NCBI GenBank assembly: GCA_963843365.1
Contig: CAWJKG010000003.1
Span: 930,001-994,000 of the forward strand
Reading direction: 5' to 3'
From: Bog-473 sp963843365
Lineage (GTDB): Bacteria > Actinomycetota > Acidimicrobiia > Acidimicrobiales > RAAP-2
DNA length: 64,000 nucleotides
In this document: one piece after another, positions 37,270 through 46,123 of the stretch
How the letters are laid out: every line of letters starts with the position of its first letter
Position numbering within the stretch: position 1 is the first letter of the stretch
The notes under the pieces: model-generated
The model's input: the letters and a program-made list of their open reading frames with translations, nothing else
What the model was told of the DNA's origin: nothing
Databases searched by the model: none
Made by a program: the position numbers and the translations under genes

Positions 37270-38565
37270 GGGTGGGGGAGGGGGTCGAAGCAGAGCGCCG
37301 TCCAGCCGGGCTCTCGAAGGTCAACTCCACGTTGGCGTCACCCGCGACCCTCCAGCCCATCTCGTGCACACAGCGGTGGTGGTGATCACATAACTCGACG
37401 AGGTTCTCCACGTCGGTGAGTCCGCCGTCGACCCAGTGCCGCACATGGTGGACGTCGGTGAACTCGGTGTGGGTGCAGCCCGGAAATCGGCATCCCTTGT
37501 CCCGGCGCCTGATCTCCAGGCGCTGTGCGTCGCTCGGATCTCTCCTGGTGCGCCCGAGGCGCAAGCTTCGGCCGTCGGGGGCATCGCCCGACACCAGGAC
37601 CTTGGCATCGCAGGCCAGGCGGCGTGCGACCTCCCGTGACACCGGGCCCAGCACGTCCAGCTCCGCGCCTCCTCCGGCTCCGGCCAGATAGGTCATGTCC
37701 GCGTGGACGACGACGGTCGGCCGGTTGCGCCGCATGCCCCCTGCCCGCCCGGGATCTGTTCGGGCATCTGCCTGCTTCGTGTGCGCATCACCTGCATCGG
37801 TGCCACCGGCGGCCTCGCCCCTGCAGACTGCGACCAAGGCGTCCGCCATTCGTTGGTCGAAGGGCGCTCGGTTCCGCCCCAATCGACTGGCCCGGGCGAC
37901 GAGCGAGCTCTTGACCACGGCGTAGTGGTCCTCGGGCAGCGTCCCACTCAGTGACCGGCGCTTGTCGTCGAAGCGAAGGAAGCGCCGGGAGTAGACGCCG
38001 GTCGATCGCCCGTCCGATTGGTCCCGGGCCGCCAGCGCGAGCTCACGGACCTGCTTGGCGGACCAGTGTGTTGCCTGCTCGGCCAGCTGCGCGTCCGTCT
38101 CGGGCTTGGCCACATCGACCAGTGGCCTCACTTGATCGAACGAGAGCTTTCCCTGGGACAGTGCGTCGGCGATCTTCGGGAGCTCCGGCAGCTTGATGGC
38201 GGCGCTGACCCATTCGCGGGCGGTGGCGGCGGAAACCCCACACCGCTGGACGAGCCACGCCACCATGGATGTGGCGCCGTCCACCCGCCAGGCGCGCCGC
38301 CGGTCCAGCTCTGCCACCGCCGCCAGGAGCTGGCTCTGGTGGGCCGAGATCGCCCGGTGATGTTGCGTGACGCTCGAGACCAGTGCCTCGGTTCGACGAG
38401 ACACGGATCCGGGGCGGGGTCCGTCTCTGAGGAGGGCGGGTGCCATGACGGCGAAAGAACGGTCTGGCCGTGTCACGGACCGGCACAGGGGGATCGTCAG
38501 GAAGGAAGCGAAACCGCGCCTGCCGGCTCGCCGCCCGTCGACTCGCCGGTGACAGCGGCCCCCGC

Positions 38566-40059
38566 TCAGCGATACCGATCGGCGGACACCCACTCCCCGT
38601 GGCTCCGGACCGGCAGCCGCGCCGGCAAGTGGACGACCGCCTCCGGTCGGCGTCGGCCCAGAGACGAGGCGTCGAGGACGTAGATGTCGCTCCCGCCGCG
38701 GTTGGGGTCGTCCACGACGGTGAGCAGCCATCCCTCCTCGTCGCTGTGCCCGTCGACGGCGCGGACGAACAGCGGCTCGCTCGGTCGGCATCCGGGGCTC
38801 GGGCTCCAGGACGCACTCTCGTCCCGCGCCGTGTCGAACTTCAGCAGGCCGACGGGCCATGACTCCCGCGTCCAGGGGTCCGGTTCGTGCCCCGCCGCAG
38901 CGGTCGGGACCGCAGGGACCTCAGCCCAGGCGGTCTCGAGTGCATAGCCGTACCGGAACACCGCACCCTCACAGGCGGTGTCGATCCGTGGATACTCGAT
39001 GCTCCGCTCATCGACCTGCGTCCGCTCCAGTCGGTCACCGTGCACGCGCCAGCGTTCCAGGACGCCCAAGGTCCCTCCCACGGCGCTGAGTCCCAGACCG
39101 GCCGGTCCCACCACCGACGCAGTGGGGTCGAACGGTTGCCCGGCCTCGGGCACGCCATAGCGGCAGACGTAGAGCACAATGCCGCCATCCGGCTCGTCGT
39201 AGGCACCCAGGACATGCGTCACCAGGCAGGGATCGACTCGGATCCAACGCACCGGGTCGGGTGGTCCGCTCTCGGTGGAGACCGAGTCGTCCCCCGCCGA
39301 TCCGGCGCCTCCTCGGGGGACGACGCCGACCCATCCCTCGGCTCCGGCCACCCAGCCGAAGGGCACCCTGGGGTCCCCGCCGGCTCCGCCGAGGCGCGCC
39401 GTCGGCGACTCAATGAACACGACGTGCGTCGCCGTGACGCCGATGTCGTGTTGCCACGTCGCCCGCTCCAACTCGACCGCGCGGGCGGACCGCAACGCCC
39501 CGGCGGCATCCCACTCCCCGAGACGCAGGAAGACGCCGTCGGCCTCTCCCTCGCCCCCGTCCCCGCTCCCGCCCCCGCCTTGACTGCCAGGGCCACCCGC
39601 CCCCGTCCCGTCGTCGACCGCGAAGAGGATCCGGCTTCCATCGGCGGCCACACGGTGCGCATGCGAAGCGATCGGGACCGTCAAGCCCCCGGTGAACTCC
39701 TCTGGCTCCAAGCAGCGTGAGTACTGCAGGGGAATGCCGGCTTCCGGGAGCGCCAGAATCGAACCCGCGTGCCAGAAGAGATTCGCATCGGCAGCGGACT
39801 CCCGGCGCATGTACCAGACCGCCCGCCCGTCTCGGAACTCGACGGCGTGCAGAGCACCCGCGGCGTCGCCGCCCTCACCGGCCTCGACATCACCTCCACC
39901 GTCAGCTGCATCCGCGCCAGCGCCCGCAGGCGCCTCACCACCGTCCCCGCCCCGCACCCCCCACGGCCGCGCCGGCCCCGCCCGGAAGAGCGTCCCCTGG
40001 AGGTCAGGCGGCAGCGAGCCCGCCATGGGGAGGGGAAGGCCACCACCAGCGCCGATCAC
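38566..40059 (-). CDS. Carotenoid oxygenase family protein
   Basis: RPE65/carotenoid-cleavage dioxygenase family, 497 residues. The non-haem iron is held by four His; candidates in order are SHAHRV, WQHDIG, VTHVLGAYDEPDG and the C-terminal RSHGEWV. The N-terminus PPDLQGTLFRAGP is also typical. Two low-complexity Gly/Ala/Asp insertions (about residues 35-70 and 150-175) interrupt the fold and are probably surface loops. GTG 40059 faces tyrS divergently. Substrate unknown; carotenoids, apocarotenoids or stilbenes are all cleaved by family members. No carotenoid-synthesis gene is nearby. Confidence 0.85.
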   Translation of the reverse strand: MIGAGGGLPLPMAGSLPPDLQGTLFRAGPARPWGVRGGDGGEAPAGAGADAADGGGDVEAGEGGDAAGALHAVEFRDGRAVWYMRRESAADANLFWHAGSILALPEAGIPLQYSRCLEPEEFTGGLTVPIASHAHRVAADGSRILFAVDDGTGAGGPGSQGGGGSGDGGEGEADGVFLRLGEWDAAGALRSARAVELERATWQHDIGVTATHVVFIESPTARLGGAGGDPRVPFGWVAGAEGWVGVVPRGGAGSAGDDSVSTESGPPDPVRWIRVDPCLVTHVLGAYDEPDGGIVLYVCRYGVPEAGQPFDPTASVVGPAGLGLSAVGGTLGVLERWRVHGDRLERTQVDERSIEYPRIDTACEGAVFRYGYALETAWAEVPAVPTAAAGHEPDPWTRESWPVGLLKFDTARDESASWSPSPGCRPSEPLFVRAVDGHSDEEGWLLTVVDDPNRGGSDIYVLDASSLGRRRPEAVVHLPARLPVRSHGEWVSADRYR

Positions 40060-40139
40060 GGGCTGCCCCGACCGTCTCCTGAGCCTTCACGCGCACCCAT
40101 GCGGCCGATCAACCTACCTGCGTATGGCAAAGTCGAGGC

Positions 40140-41405
40140 ATGCCCAGCCTCTCGGAGGACCTCGCCTTCCGTGGCCTGATCCACCAGATGACCGATGCGG
40201 ATCTGCCGAAGCGCTTCGACCAACCGGGGCTCACGGTGTACGCCGGTTTCGACCCCTCCGCCGCCAGCCTCCACGTGGGCAACCTGCTGCAGCTGTGCAC
40301 GATGCGCAGGTTCCAGGACGCCGGCCACCGGACCATCTCGCTCGCCGGCGGCGGCACCGGCATGATCGGTGACCCCGGGGGGAAGCAGGACGAGCGCCAG
40401 TTGCTCGACCTGGCCACGATCGAGGGTTACCTCGAGGGCATCCGGCCCCAGCTGGGCCAGTTCCTCGACCTCGACCGCGCTTTGCTGCTCAACAACGCCG
40501 ACTGGTTGGGCTCACTGTCCACCCTCGACTACCTGCGCGACGTGGGCAAGCACTTCACGATCAACCAGATGATCGCCAAGGAATCGGTCAAGACCCGCTT
40601 CGAGCGCCCGGATCAGGGGATCTCCTACACCGAGTTCAGCTACATGCTGCTCCAGGCCTACGACTTCCTCCGCCTCCACCTCGATCACGGCTGCGACGTG
40701 CAGTTCGGGGGGAGTGATCAGTGGGGCAACATCACCATGGGTGTCGACTACATCCGCCGGGTCTGCGGCGACGAGGTGTGGGGCTTCACGACCCCCCTCA
40801 TCGTCAAGCCGGACGGGACCAAGTACGGCAAGACCGAATCGGGCACCGTGTGGCTCGATCCCAAGAGAACCAGCCCCTACGCCATGTACCAGTTCTTCCT
40901 GCACACGCCCGACGAGCAGGTCGGCGAGCTTCTGCGGTTCCTCACCTTCCTCGAGCATGACCGCATCACCGAGCTCGACCGACTCACGGCGGAGCAGCCC
41001 CAGCGCCGGGAGGGACAGCGCGCCCTGGCCCGGGCCGTGACCGCGCTGGTGCACGGCGACGCCGAGGTGGCCAAGTGCGAGGAGGCGTCGGAGGCGCTGT
41101 TCGGGGAGGAGATCGCGGGCCTCAGCGAGGAGATGTTGCTCGCCGTGACCGAGGATGCGCCGACCACGGACATCGCGCGATCGGAGCTCCTCGGCGGCCT
41201 GACACTCGTCGATCTTCTGCAGCGCACGGGCCTGGTGAAGTCCAAGAAGGAGGCGCGTCGCACCGTCGAACAGGGCGGTGCGTACGTCAACAACGTCCGC
41301 CAGACCGACGACGGGCGCACGTTCACGGCGGATGACCTGCTGCACGACAGGTACCTCGTGGTGGCCAGGGGCCGCAAAGAGGTCCACATCGTCAAGGCGG
41401 CATGA
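40140..41405 (+). CDS. tyrS: Tyrosyl-tRNA synthetase TyrS
   Basis: Class Ic aminoacyl-tRNA synthetase charging tRNA-Tyr. The HIGH variant is LHVGN (about residue 40), the tyrosine-binding YAGFDPSA precedes it, and the KMSKS equivalent is KYGKTESG (about residue 228). The C-terminal S4 RNA-binding domain (LVKSKKEARRTVEQGGAYVNNVR) is intact. Length 421 residues, normal. The ATG start follows an 80-base gap from the divergent carotenoid oxygenase gene. Its stop overlaps the lipoprotein start. Confidence 0.97.
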   Translation: MPSLSEDLAFRGLIHQMTDADLPKRFDQPGLTVYAGFDPSAASLHVGNLLQLCTMRRFQDAGHRTISLAGGGTGMIGDPGGKQDERQLLDLATIEGYLEGIRPQLGQFLDLDRALLLNNADWLGSLSTLDYLRDVGKHFTINQMIAKESVKTRFERPDQGISYTEFSYMLLQAYDFLRLHLDHGCDVQFGGSDQWGNITMGVDYIRRVCGDEVWGFTTPLIVKPDGTKYGKTESGTVWLDPKRTSPYAMYQFFLHTPDEQVGELLRFLTFLEHDRITELDRLTAEQPQRREGQRALARAVTALVHGDAEVAKCEEASEALFGEEIAGLSEEMLLAVTEDAPTTDIARSELLGGLTLVDLLQRTGLVKSKKEARRTVEQGGAYVNNVRQTDDGRTFTADDLLHDRYLVVARGRKEVHIVKAA

Positions 41406-41908
41406 GGCGCCGGTACCCCTTCCTTTCACTTGTGCTCGTTGCTGCGTGCGCCCTCACCCTCACCTCGTGTGCGGGTGAGGATCAGGAGGGCTCGCTCCCA
41501 CACCGCATGGCCGTCTGGACGAGCGGGACGGGCCTGGGCGAGGACATCGGCACCCTCGTGGCCGACAACGCACGGGTCGCCAAGGACGTGCCCAACGGGA
41601 CGGGCGCCGTGCACGCCGCCTGCGCCACCATCCAGAACGATGCCGAGATGGCCAACTCCAGCCTGCCCTCGCCCGATCCCGACGTCACCGACTGGCTGAC
41701 CCAGGCGTACGGGCTCGAGGGCACCGCGGCCAACGAGTGCTATGACGCCGGCGCCACCGACAAGAAGGGCCTGGCCGAATCCGCCCGCAACGCCATCAAG
41801 GCCGAGGCCCTCTACCAGCAGGTCTTGCAGCGCATCCGTCAGATCGACGGTCGCACCGTGTCGACGACGACCACCACCGACAACTCGTCGGGGAGCATCT
41901 TCGGATGA
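41402..41908 (+). CDS. Predicted lipoprotein, unknown function
   Basis: A 168-residue protein with an N-terminal signal (MRRRYPFLSLVLVAACALTL) ending in the lipobox LTSC, so Cys 22 or 23 should be lipidated after cleavage by LspA. The remainder is hydrophilic, mostly helical, and ends in a Thr/Ser-rich tail. It starts in an ATGA overlap with tyrS. I do not recognise the family. Probably anchored at the outer face of the membrane. Confidence 0.82.
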   Translation: MRRRYPFLSLVLVAACALTLTSCAGEDQEGSLPHRMAVWTSGTGLGEDIGTLVADNARVAKDVPNGTGAVHAACATIQNDAEMANSSLPSPDPDVTDWLTQAYGLEGTAANECYDAGATDKKGLAESARNAIKAEALYQQVLQRIRQIDGRTVSTTTTTDNSSGSIFG

Positions 41909-41927
41909 CCCCGGCACCGAGCGACCC

Positions 41928-42488
41928 ATGAGCCCCGACCCCGCCACCCCCGACCCCGCCACCCCCGACCCCGCCACCCCCGACGGAGACGAGTTCGACC
42001 GCCACCGGCGCCGGGTCCTGTGGGCGCTTCCCACCGGTCTCTACCTCATCGGCAGCCGCCACCACGACGACGTGAACCTCATGACGGCGAACCTCGTGGT
42101 GCAGGTCTGCATGGAGCCCAAGCTCGTCGGAGTGGCGCTCGAGCACGACTCGATGACGGCGCGCCTCGTCGCCGCCGGCGGTGGATTCACCGTGTCGCTG
42201 CTCGCCCGTGGCGAGCGTGACGTCGTACGGAAATTCGTGAAGCCGGTGACCGAGGTCGAACGCGCCGCTGACGGGGCTGTCCTCGCCCTGTCGGGCCGAC
42301 CGGTCACGGAGGTCGGACCGGGACTTCGCCCGGTGCTCGAATCGGCGGCGGGCTACCTGGACCTCCGCCTGACCAGCGCGGAGCCGCTCGGCAGTCATGT
42401 CTGGTGCGTCGGCGAGGTGATCGGGGTCGGAGGAGAGCCCGCCGAGGTCCTGCGGATGGAGGACACCCGCATGCACTACGGCGGGTGA
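41928..42488 (+). CDS. Flavin reductase-like protein (FMN-binding split barrel)
   Basis: A 186-residue protein of the flavin-reductase-domain family. After a proline/aspartate-rich N-terminal leader it has LPTGLYLIGSRHHDDVNLMTANLVVQVCMEPKLVGVAL, the typical nucleotide-binding beta barrel, and GGFTVSLLARGERDVVRKFVK. These bind FMN and serve as reductase partners or heme-degrading enzymes. ATG 41928 is chosen over the longer frame, which would run into the lipoprotein gene. Residues 3-17 are encoded by a 15-base tandem repeat. Confidence 0.82.
   Translation: MSPDPATPDPATPDPATPDGDEFDRHRRRVLWALPTGLYLIGSRHHDDVNLMTANLVVQVCMEPKLVGVALEHDSMTARLVAAGGGFTVSLLARGERDVVRKFVKPVTEVERAADGAVLALSGRPVTEVGPGLRPVLESAAGYLDLRLTSAEPLGSHVWCVGEVIGVGGEPAEVLRMEDTRMHYGG
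41934..41984 (+). repeat. 15-base tandem repeat at the 5' end of the flavin reductase gene
   Basis: About 3.4 copies of CCCGACCCCGCCACC, in frame, giving a Pro-Asp-Pro-Ala-Thr repeat at residues 3-19. The repeat is right after the start codon and could vary without changing the frame. It is likely disordered. Confidence 0.85.
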
Positions 42489-42543
42489 CGGGGGCAGGCT
42501 GACGGCGGCGGCGACTTCGCGCGCCAGTGACCCCAGCCGGGTC

Positions 42544-42807
42544 CTAGCCCGGAGGGTTGCCCCCGGACTCGGCCTCGGACGACCCGGCGGCGGGTTTGGG
42601 TCGCAGGTCGATGCGCAGCGTGAGGATCCCGTCCAGCAGCTCCGCCTCGGCGTCTCCGATCATGGCGAAATCGGCGAAATCGCGCTGAGCCTGCTCGCGG
42701 AAGCGCTGACGCTCGGGGCCTTCGACCGGTGGCATGCCGCGCGTCCGGACCGCCTCGGCCCGGGCTCGGAAGCGGGCGACCATCTCTTGCGGGTCGAACC
42801 CGGCCAT
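42544..42807 (-). CDS. Small hypothetical protein (87 residues)
   Basis: A short protein of unknown function starting MAGFDPQEMVARFRARAEAVRTR. The middle is helical and charged (RFREQAQRDFADFAMIGDAEAELLDGILTLRIDLRP), and the last 15 residues are a Ser/Gly/Pro tail. No cysteine, signal or membrane span. ATG 42807 is chosen because the upstream in-frame extension is non-conserved in character. It is convergent with the flavin reductase gene. Confidence 0.65.
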   Translation of the reverse strand: MAGFDPQEMVARFRARAEAVRTRGMPPVEGPERQRFREQAQRDFADFAMIGDAEAELLDGILTLRIDLRPKPAAGSSEAESGGNPPG

Positions 42808-43039
42808 GTCGTCAGCGTAGAGGGTGGGCCGGATGGGGATCGTCGCCGGACACGCTCTGCGCTGGCCTGCCCTGGCGAATGATCGGATCACCCCCGTAGC
42901 CTTTCGGTGGTCTGAGCTGGCCCAGAGTGGGTCTGTCGCCGGCAACCACTACAATGGCCGGACCGGTCGACCTGGTCCGTAACGGTTCGGCCGTACGGGG
43001 GCAGGACGCCAGGATGCGGACCTGTGACAAGGAGTTCTC

Positions 43040-43246
43040 GTGAAAAAGGGACGCCATCGGCGCTTCGAAGAAGCGCGCAGTCTGAAGCGATCGTCGACCG
43101 AGTCGACCGGACGTTGTGCCGAGTGCGGGGCTGAGCCCGACGACGTGCACGCGTCATGGTGCCTGGCCGAAGAAGACAAGTACGACCGCATCCTCGGGTC
43201 CATGCCCACGCGCGCCGCGGCGGACGACGATCCGCTGAACGACTGA
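43040..43246 (+). CDS. Small zinc-ribbon-like protein (68 residues)
   Basis: A 68-residue protein with a basic N-terminus (MKKGRHRRFEEARSLKR) and three cysteines, CAEC and WC eleven residues later; a nearby His (DDVHASWC) could complete a zinc site. GTG 43040 has the excellent site AAGGAG eight bases upstream. The C-terminus is acidic. It resembles small actinobacterial zinc-ribbon proteins without known function. It stands apart from neighbours, with 232 bases free upstream. Confidence 0.7.
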   Translation: MKKGRHRRFEEARSLKRSSTESTGRCAECGAEPDDVHASWCLAEEDKYDRILGSMPTRAAADDDPLND

Positions 43247-43334
43247 CACGCCGACGATTGACTGGCTGAAGAACTGGGCCTGAACGAACGGCTCGTCCGC
43301 CGGGTCGCGGTCAGCCGTTCGCCCGGGACATCCC

Positions 43335-44084
43335 TCAGGGTTCCGTGCGGCTCCGCACGGCCGGATGGGGGAGTGGCACACCCTTGGTGCGCAAGCGGTC
43401 CCGCTCCTCGACCAGGTCCACGAAGTGGTCGTAGGCCTTGGTGCCGACCATGGCGGTGAGCTCGGGCCGCATCTCCTTGTAGACCGGCTGCGTGCCGACG
43501 AAGGCATCGGGTGACTCGGTGCACCACCAATGGAATTCGCGTCCCCCCTTGCCCCAGTGCCGGCGGTCCCACTGCCGGATGACGGAGGTGACGTGCCCCT
43601 CGTCGTCGTCCACCGCGTCCTCCCGGCGCAGCGGCAGTTGCCAGCACACCTCCGGCTTCAACGTCATGTGGTCCACGCCGCGGCGCATGGCGGCGATGTG
43701 AAAGGCGCACCCGACGCCACCGGGGAAGTCAGGCTTGTTGAGGAAGATGCAGGCGTCGTCGACCAACCGGGTCACGGTCTCGCCGCTCTTGTTCTGGTGG
43801 ATCACGCTCTTCTTCGTGCCGTGGTTCTGCCACTCGTCGGGCGTCAGCGTGGCCGCCGCCTTCTCCACCCGCCGGGCGTCCTTCTTGTTGACCAGGTGGG
43901 CGCCGTAGCTGCAACAGCCCTGCACGAGCTCGGGCGCAGGGCCCGTGAGCACGCCTTGGCACCCGTTCCCGAAAATGCAGGTCCAGTTGCTCGTCAGGAA
44001 CGTGACGTCGAAGACCCAGGTCCGCTCCTCCTCGTCGTCTTCGAAGCTGATCCATTCGTGCGAATCGGTCGGTGTCGTCGCCAC
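43335..44084 (-). CDS. Cysteine-rich protein of unknown function
   Basis: A 249-residue soluble protein with nine cysteines in a pattern suggestive of a metal or iron-sulphur centre: TCIFGNGC, GCC, DACIFL, GVGCAFH, EVCWQLP and WWCTES, together with several His. The arrangement recalls the YkgJ/DUF3109-type cysteine-rich proteins, but I cannot place it firmly. GTG 44084 is the likely start. It is divergent from the NfuA-like gene, 114 bases apart, so a role linked to iron-sulphur assembly is possible but unproven. Confidence 0.7.
   Translation of the reverse strand: MATTPTDSHEWISFEDDEEERTWVFDVTFLTSNWTCIFGNGCQGVLTGPAPELVQGCCSYGAHLVNKKDARRVEKAAATLTPDEWQNHGTKKSVIHQNKSGETVTRLVDDACIFLNKPDFPGGVGCAFHIAAMRRGVDHMTLKPEVCWQLPLRREDAVDDDEGHVTSVIRQWDRRHWGKGGREFHWWCTESPDAFVGTQPVYKEMRPELTAMVGTKAYDHFVDLVEERDRLRTKGVPLPHPAVRSRTEP
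43343..43360. terminator. Inverted repeat near the 3' end of the cysteine-rich gene
   Basis: CCGTGCGG and CCGCACGG are separated by CT, forming a strong G+C hairpin just inside the 3' end of the gene on the minus strand. It lies near the convergent end of the 68-residue gene and could stop transcription in either direction. No T run follows, so the call is tentative. Confidence 0.25.
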
Positions 44085-44198
44085 GGCCAGGCACGTTACA
44101 GCGTGCACGCGAGGTGGGAATCGGCCTCGGACGACGCCGACCGGGCGTGGCCGTCTCCCCGGGGCCGTCCCGGAGGCACCAGGCCGTAGACTGTCCTC

Positions 44199-44858
44199 AT
44201 GGCCACGACGACCGACGATCTCTCGACGACCACCCCAGTCGTCACCCTGACCCCCGAGGCGCACAAGGTTGTGCTGGACGCCATCTCGCAGGAGCCCGAT
44301 CCGGCCACCCTGGGGCTGTGGCTCGAAGTGCGCGGTGTGCAGTCGGGTGCGTTCATCTACGACCTCTACTTCCAGGCCGTGTCCGATGCGGACGAGGGCG
44401 ACGTGCGCCATGCCCAGGACGACCTGCAGGTCGTCATCCCCTCGGGCAGCGTCGATCGCCTCCGGGGCGCCCGGCTCGAGTGGTCCGACGCCGACGGCGG
44501 CGGCCTGGTGTTGGTGAACCCCAACACGCCCACGCCCGAGGAGACCTCTCCCGGCGTGCCACCCGAGGTCCTCGCCAAGGGCATCACGAGCCCTCTCGCC
44601 CTGCGCGTCGTCGCGGTCCTGGAGCAGGCGGTCAATCCGTCGATCGCCAGCCATGGCGGTCGGGCGGACCTCGTGGCGATCGACGACGAGGACGGCAGCG
44701 CCTACGTGCGCCTCTCCGGCGGGTGCCAGGGCTGCGCCATGTCGCAGATGACGCTCCGCCAGGGGATCGAGACCACGCTGCTCGAAGAGGTCCCGGAGCT
44801 GACCCGCGTGCTCGACGTCACCGACCACGGCAGCGGGGAGAACCCCTTCTATCAGTAG
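44199..44858 (+). CDS. NfuA-like iron-sulphur carrier (NifU C-terminal domain)
   Basis: A 219-residue protein with the two-domain layout of NfuA. Residues about 14-105 are a degenerate A-type (IscA/HesB-like) domain: the fold-type segments TLTPEAHKVVLD and LGLWLEVRGVQSGAFIYDLYF remain but the A-type cysteines are missing. Residues about 130-215 form a NifU domain with the cluster-binding CxxC in LSGGCQGCAMSQMTLRQGIE. Such proteins deliver 4Fe-4S clusters to target enzymes. It is near tyrS-side genes and upstream of aroC. Confidence 0.88.
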   Translation: MATTTDDLSTTTPVVTLTPEAHKVVLDAISQEPDPATLGLWLEVRGVQSGAFIYDLYFQAVSDADEGDVRHAQDDLQVVIPSGSVDRLRGARLEWSDADGGGLVLVNPNTPTPEETSPGVPPEVLAKGITSPLALRVVAVLEQAVNPSIASHGGRADLVAIDDEDGSAYVRLSGGCQGCAMSQMTLRQGIETTLLEEVPELTRVLDVTDHGSGENPFYQ

Positions 44859-44905
44859 GTCCCGGACAGCCCGGGACCGCTGTGGCCGTCCGGTAGCGTT
44901 GCTGT

Positions 44906-46123
44906 GTGCTGCGCTTTCTGACCGCCGGAGAGTCCCACGGTCGCGCCCTGGTCGTGATCGTCGAGGGTCTGCCCGCCGGGCTGCCCGTGGAATCCTCCGA
45001 CATCGCCACGGAACTGGGGCGTCGGCGGCTCGGCTACGGGCGGGGGCCGCGGATGCGCTTCGAGGCGGACGAGATCTCCCTCGTCGGCGGCATCCGGCAC
45101 GGCCGCACGCTCGGTTCGCCGGTGGCGATCGAAATCGCCAACACCGAGTGGCCGAAATGGACCGACGAGATGTCCCCCGCCCCGGGCGCGCCCTCGAAGG
45201 TGCTGACCCAGCCCCGGCCCGGGCACGCAGACCTGCCGGGCATGCTCAAGTACGGCTTCGACGACGCCCGTGACGTGCTGGAGCGCGCCTCGGCGCGCGA
45301 GACGGCGGCCCGTGTGGCCGCCGGGGCGCTGGCCAAGCTGCTGCTGACGCATCTCGGGGTCTCCATCATCAGCCACATCGTGGCGCTGGGCGAGGCCGTG
45401 ACCACTCCGGGGTCGGCCCGGCCGGGCCCCGCTGACCTGGCGGCGATCGACGCCAGCGCGGTGCGGTGCTTCGACGCCGCCGGGGAGGAGGCCATGGTCG
45501 CCGCGGTGAAGGCCGCATCAAAGGTGGGCGACTCCCTGGGCGGGATCGCCGAGGTCCTGGCCTTCGGTGTCCCGGTCGGGCTCGGAAGTCATGTGCACTG
45601 GGACCGCAAGCTCGATGCCAACCTGGCCCAGGCGCTGATGTCGATCCAGGCGGTGAAGGCGGTCGAGATCGGGGACGGGTGGGACAACGCAGCGCGCCGG
45701 GGCTCGGACGCGCACGATGCCATCCACTACGACGACACCGAGGGCTACGTCCGCCCCACCGACCGGGCGGGCGGCATCGAGGGTGGCATCTCGAACGGCG
45801 CCCTCCTGGTGGCCCGGGTCGCCATGAAGCCCCTCGCCACGCTGAACCGTCCCGTGCTGCAGACGGTGGACGTGGTGACCAAGGAGTCGACGGTCAGCTT
45901 CCGCGAGCGCACGGACGTCACGGCGGTGCCGGCGATGGGTGTCGTGGCCGAGTCGATGACCGCGCTGGTGCTGGCCACCGAGGCGCTGCGCAAGTTCGGG
46001 GGCGACTCCCTGGCCGAGATCGTGCGCAACCGTGACGGCTTCGTGGCCTCGCTCGGCCGCACGCCGTCGTCCGCCGTGGGTTCTCCACCGGCCGACTCCG
46101 GGCCGGACAGCGCCACCGGATGA
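44906..46123 (+). CDS. aroC: Chorismate synthase AroC
   Basis: Flavin-dependent last step of the shikimate pathway, converting EPSP to chorismate. The protein begins MLRFLTAGESHGRALVVIVEGLPAGL, and carries GRGPRMRFEADE, GLRHG-type GIRHGRTLGSPVA, RPGHADLPGMLKYGF with RDVLERASARETAARVAAGA, and the C-terminal FRERTDVTAVPAMGVVAE. Length 405 residues. It heads the aro block, ending in an ATGA overlap with aroK. Confidence 0.97.
   Translation: MLRFLTAGESHGRALVVIVEGLPAGLPVESSDIATELGRRRLGYGRGPRMRFEADEISLVGGIRHGRTLGSPVAIEIANTEWPKWTDEMSPAPGAPSKVLTQPRPGHADLPGMLKYGFDDARDVLERASARETAARVAAGALAKLLLTHLGVSIISHIVALGEAVTTPGSARPGPADLAAIDASAVRCFDAAGEEAMVAAVKAASKVGDSLGGIAEVLAFGVPVGLGSHVHWDRKLDANLAQALMSIQAVKAVEIGDGWDNAARRGSDAHDAIHYDDTEGYVRPTDRAGGIEGGISNGALLVARVAMKPLATLNRPVLQTVDVVTKESTVSFRERTDVTAVPAMGVVAESMTALVLATEALRKFGGDSLAEIVRNRDGFVASLGRTPSSAVGSPPADSGPDSATG

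Noticed and set aside
42940..42960. TACAAT as a -10 box before the 68-residue gene
   Set aside because: No matching -35 element at the right distance, and it lies 85 bases before the start.
43247..43334. Possible tRNA or small RNA in the gap between the 68-residue and cysteine-rich genes
   Set aside because: No cloverleaf or anticodon arm could be drawn; only short hairpins.
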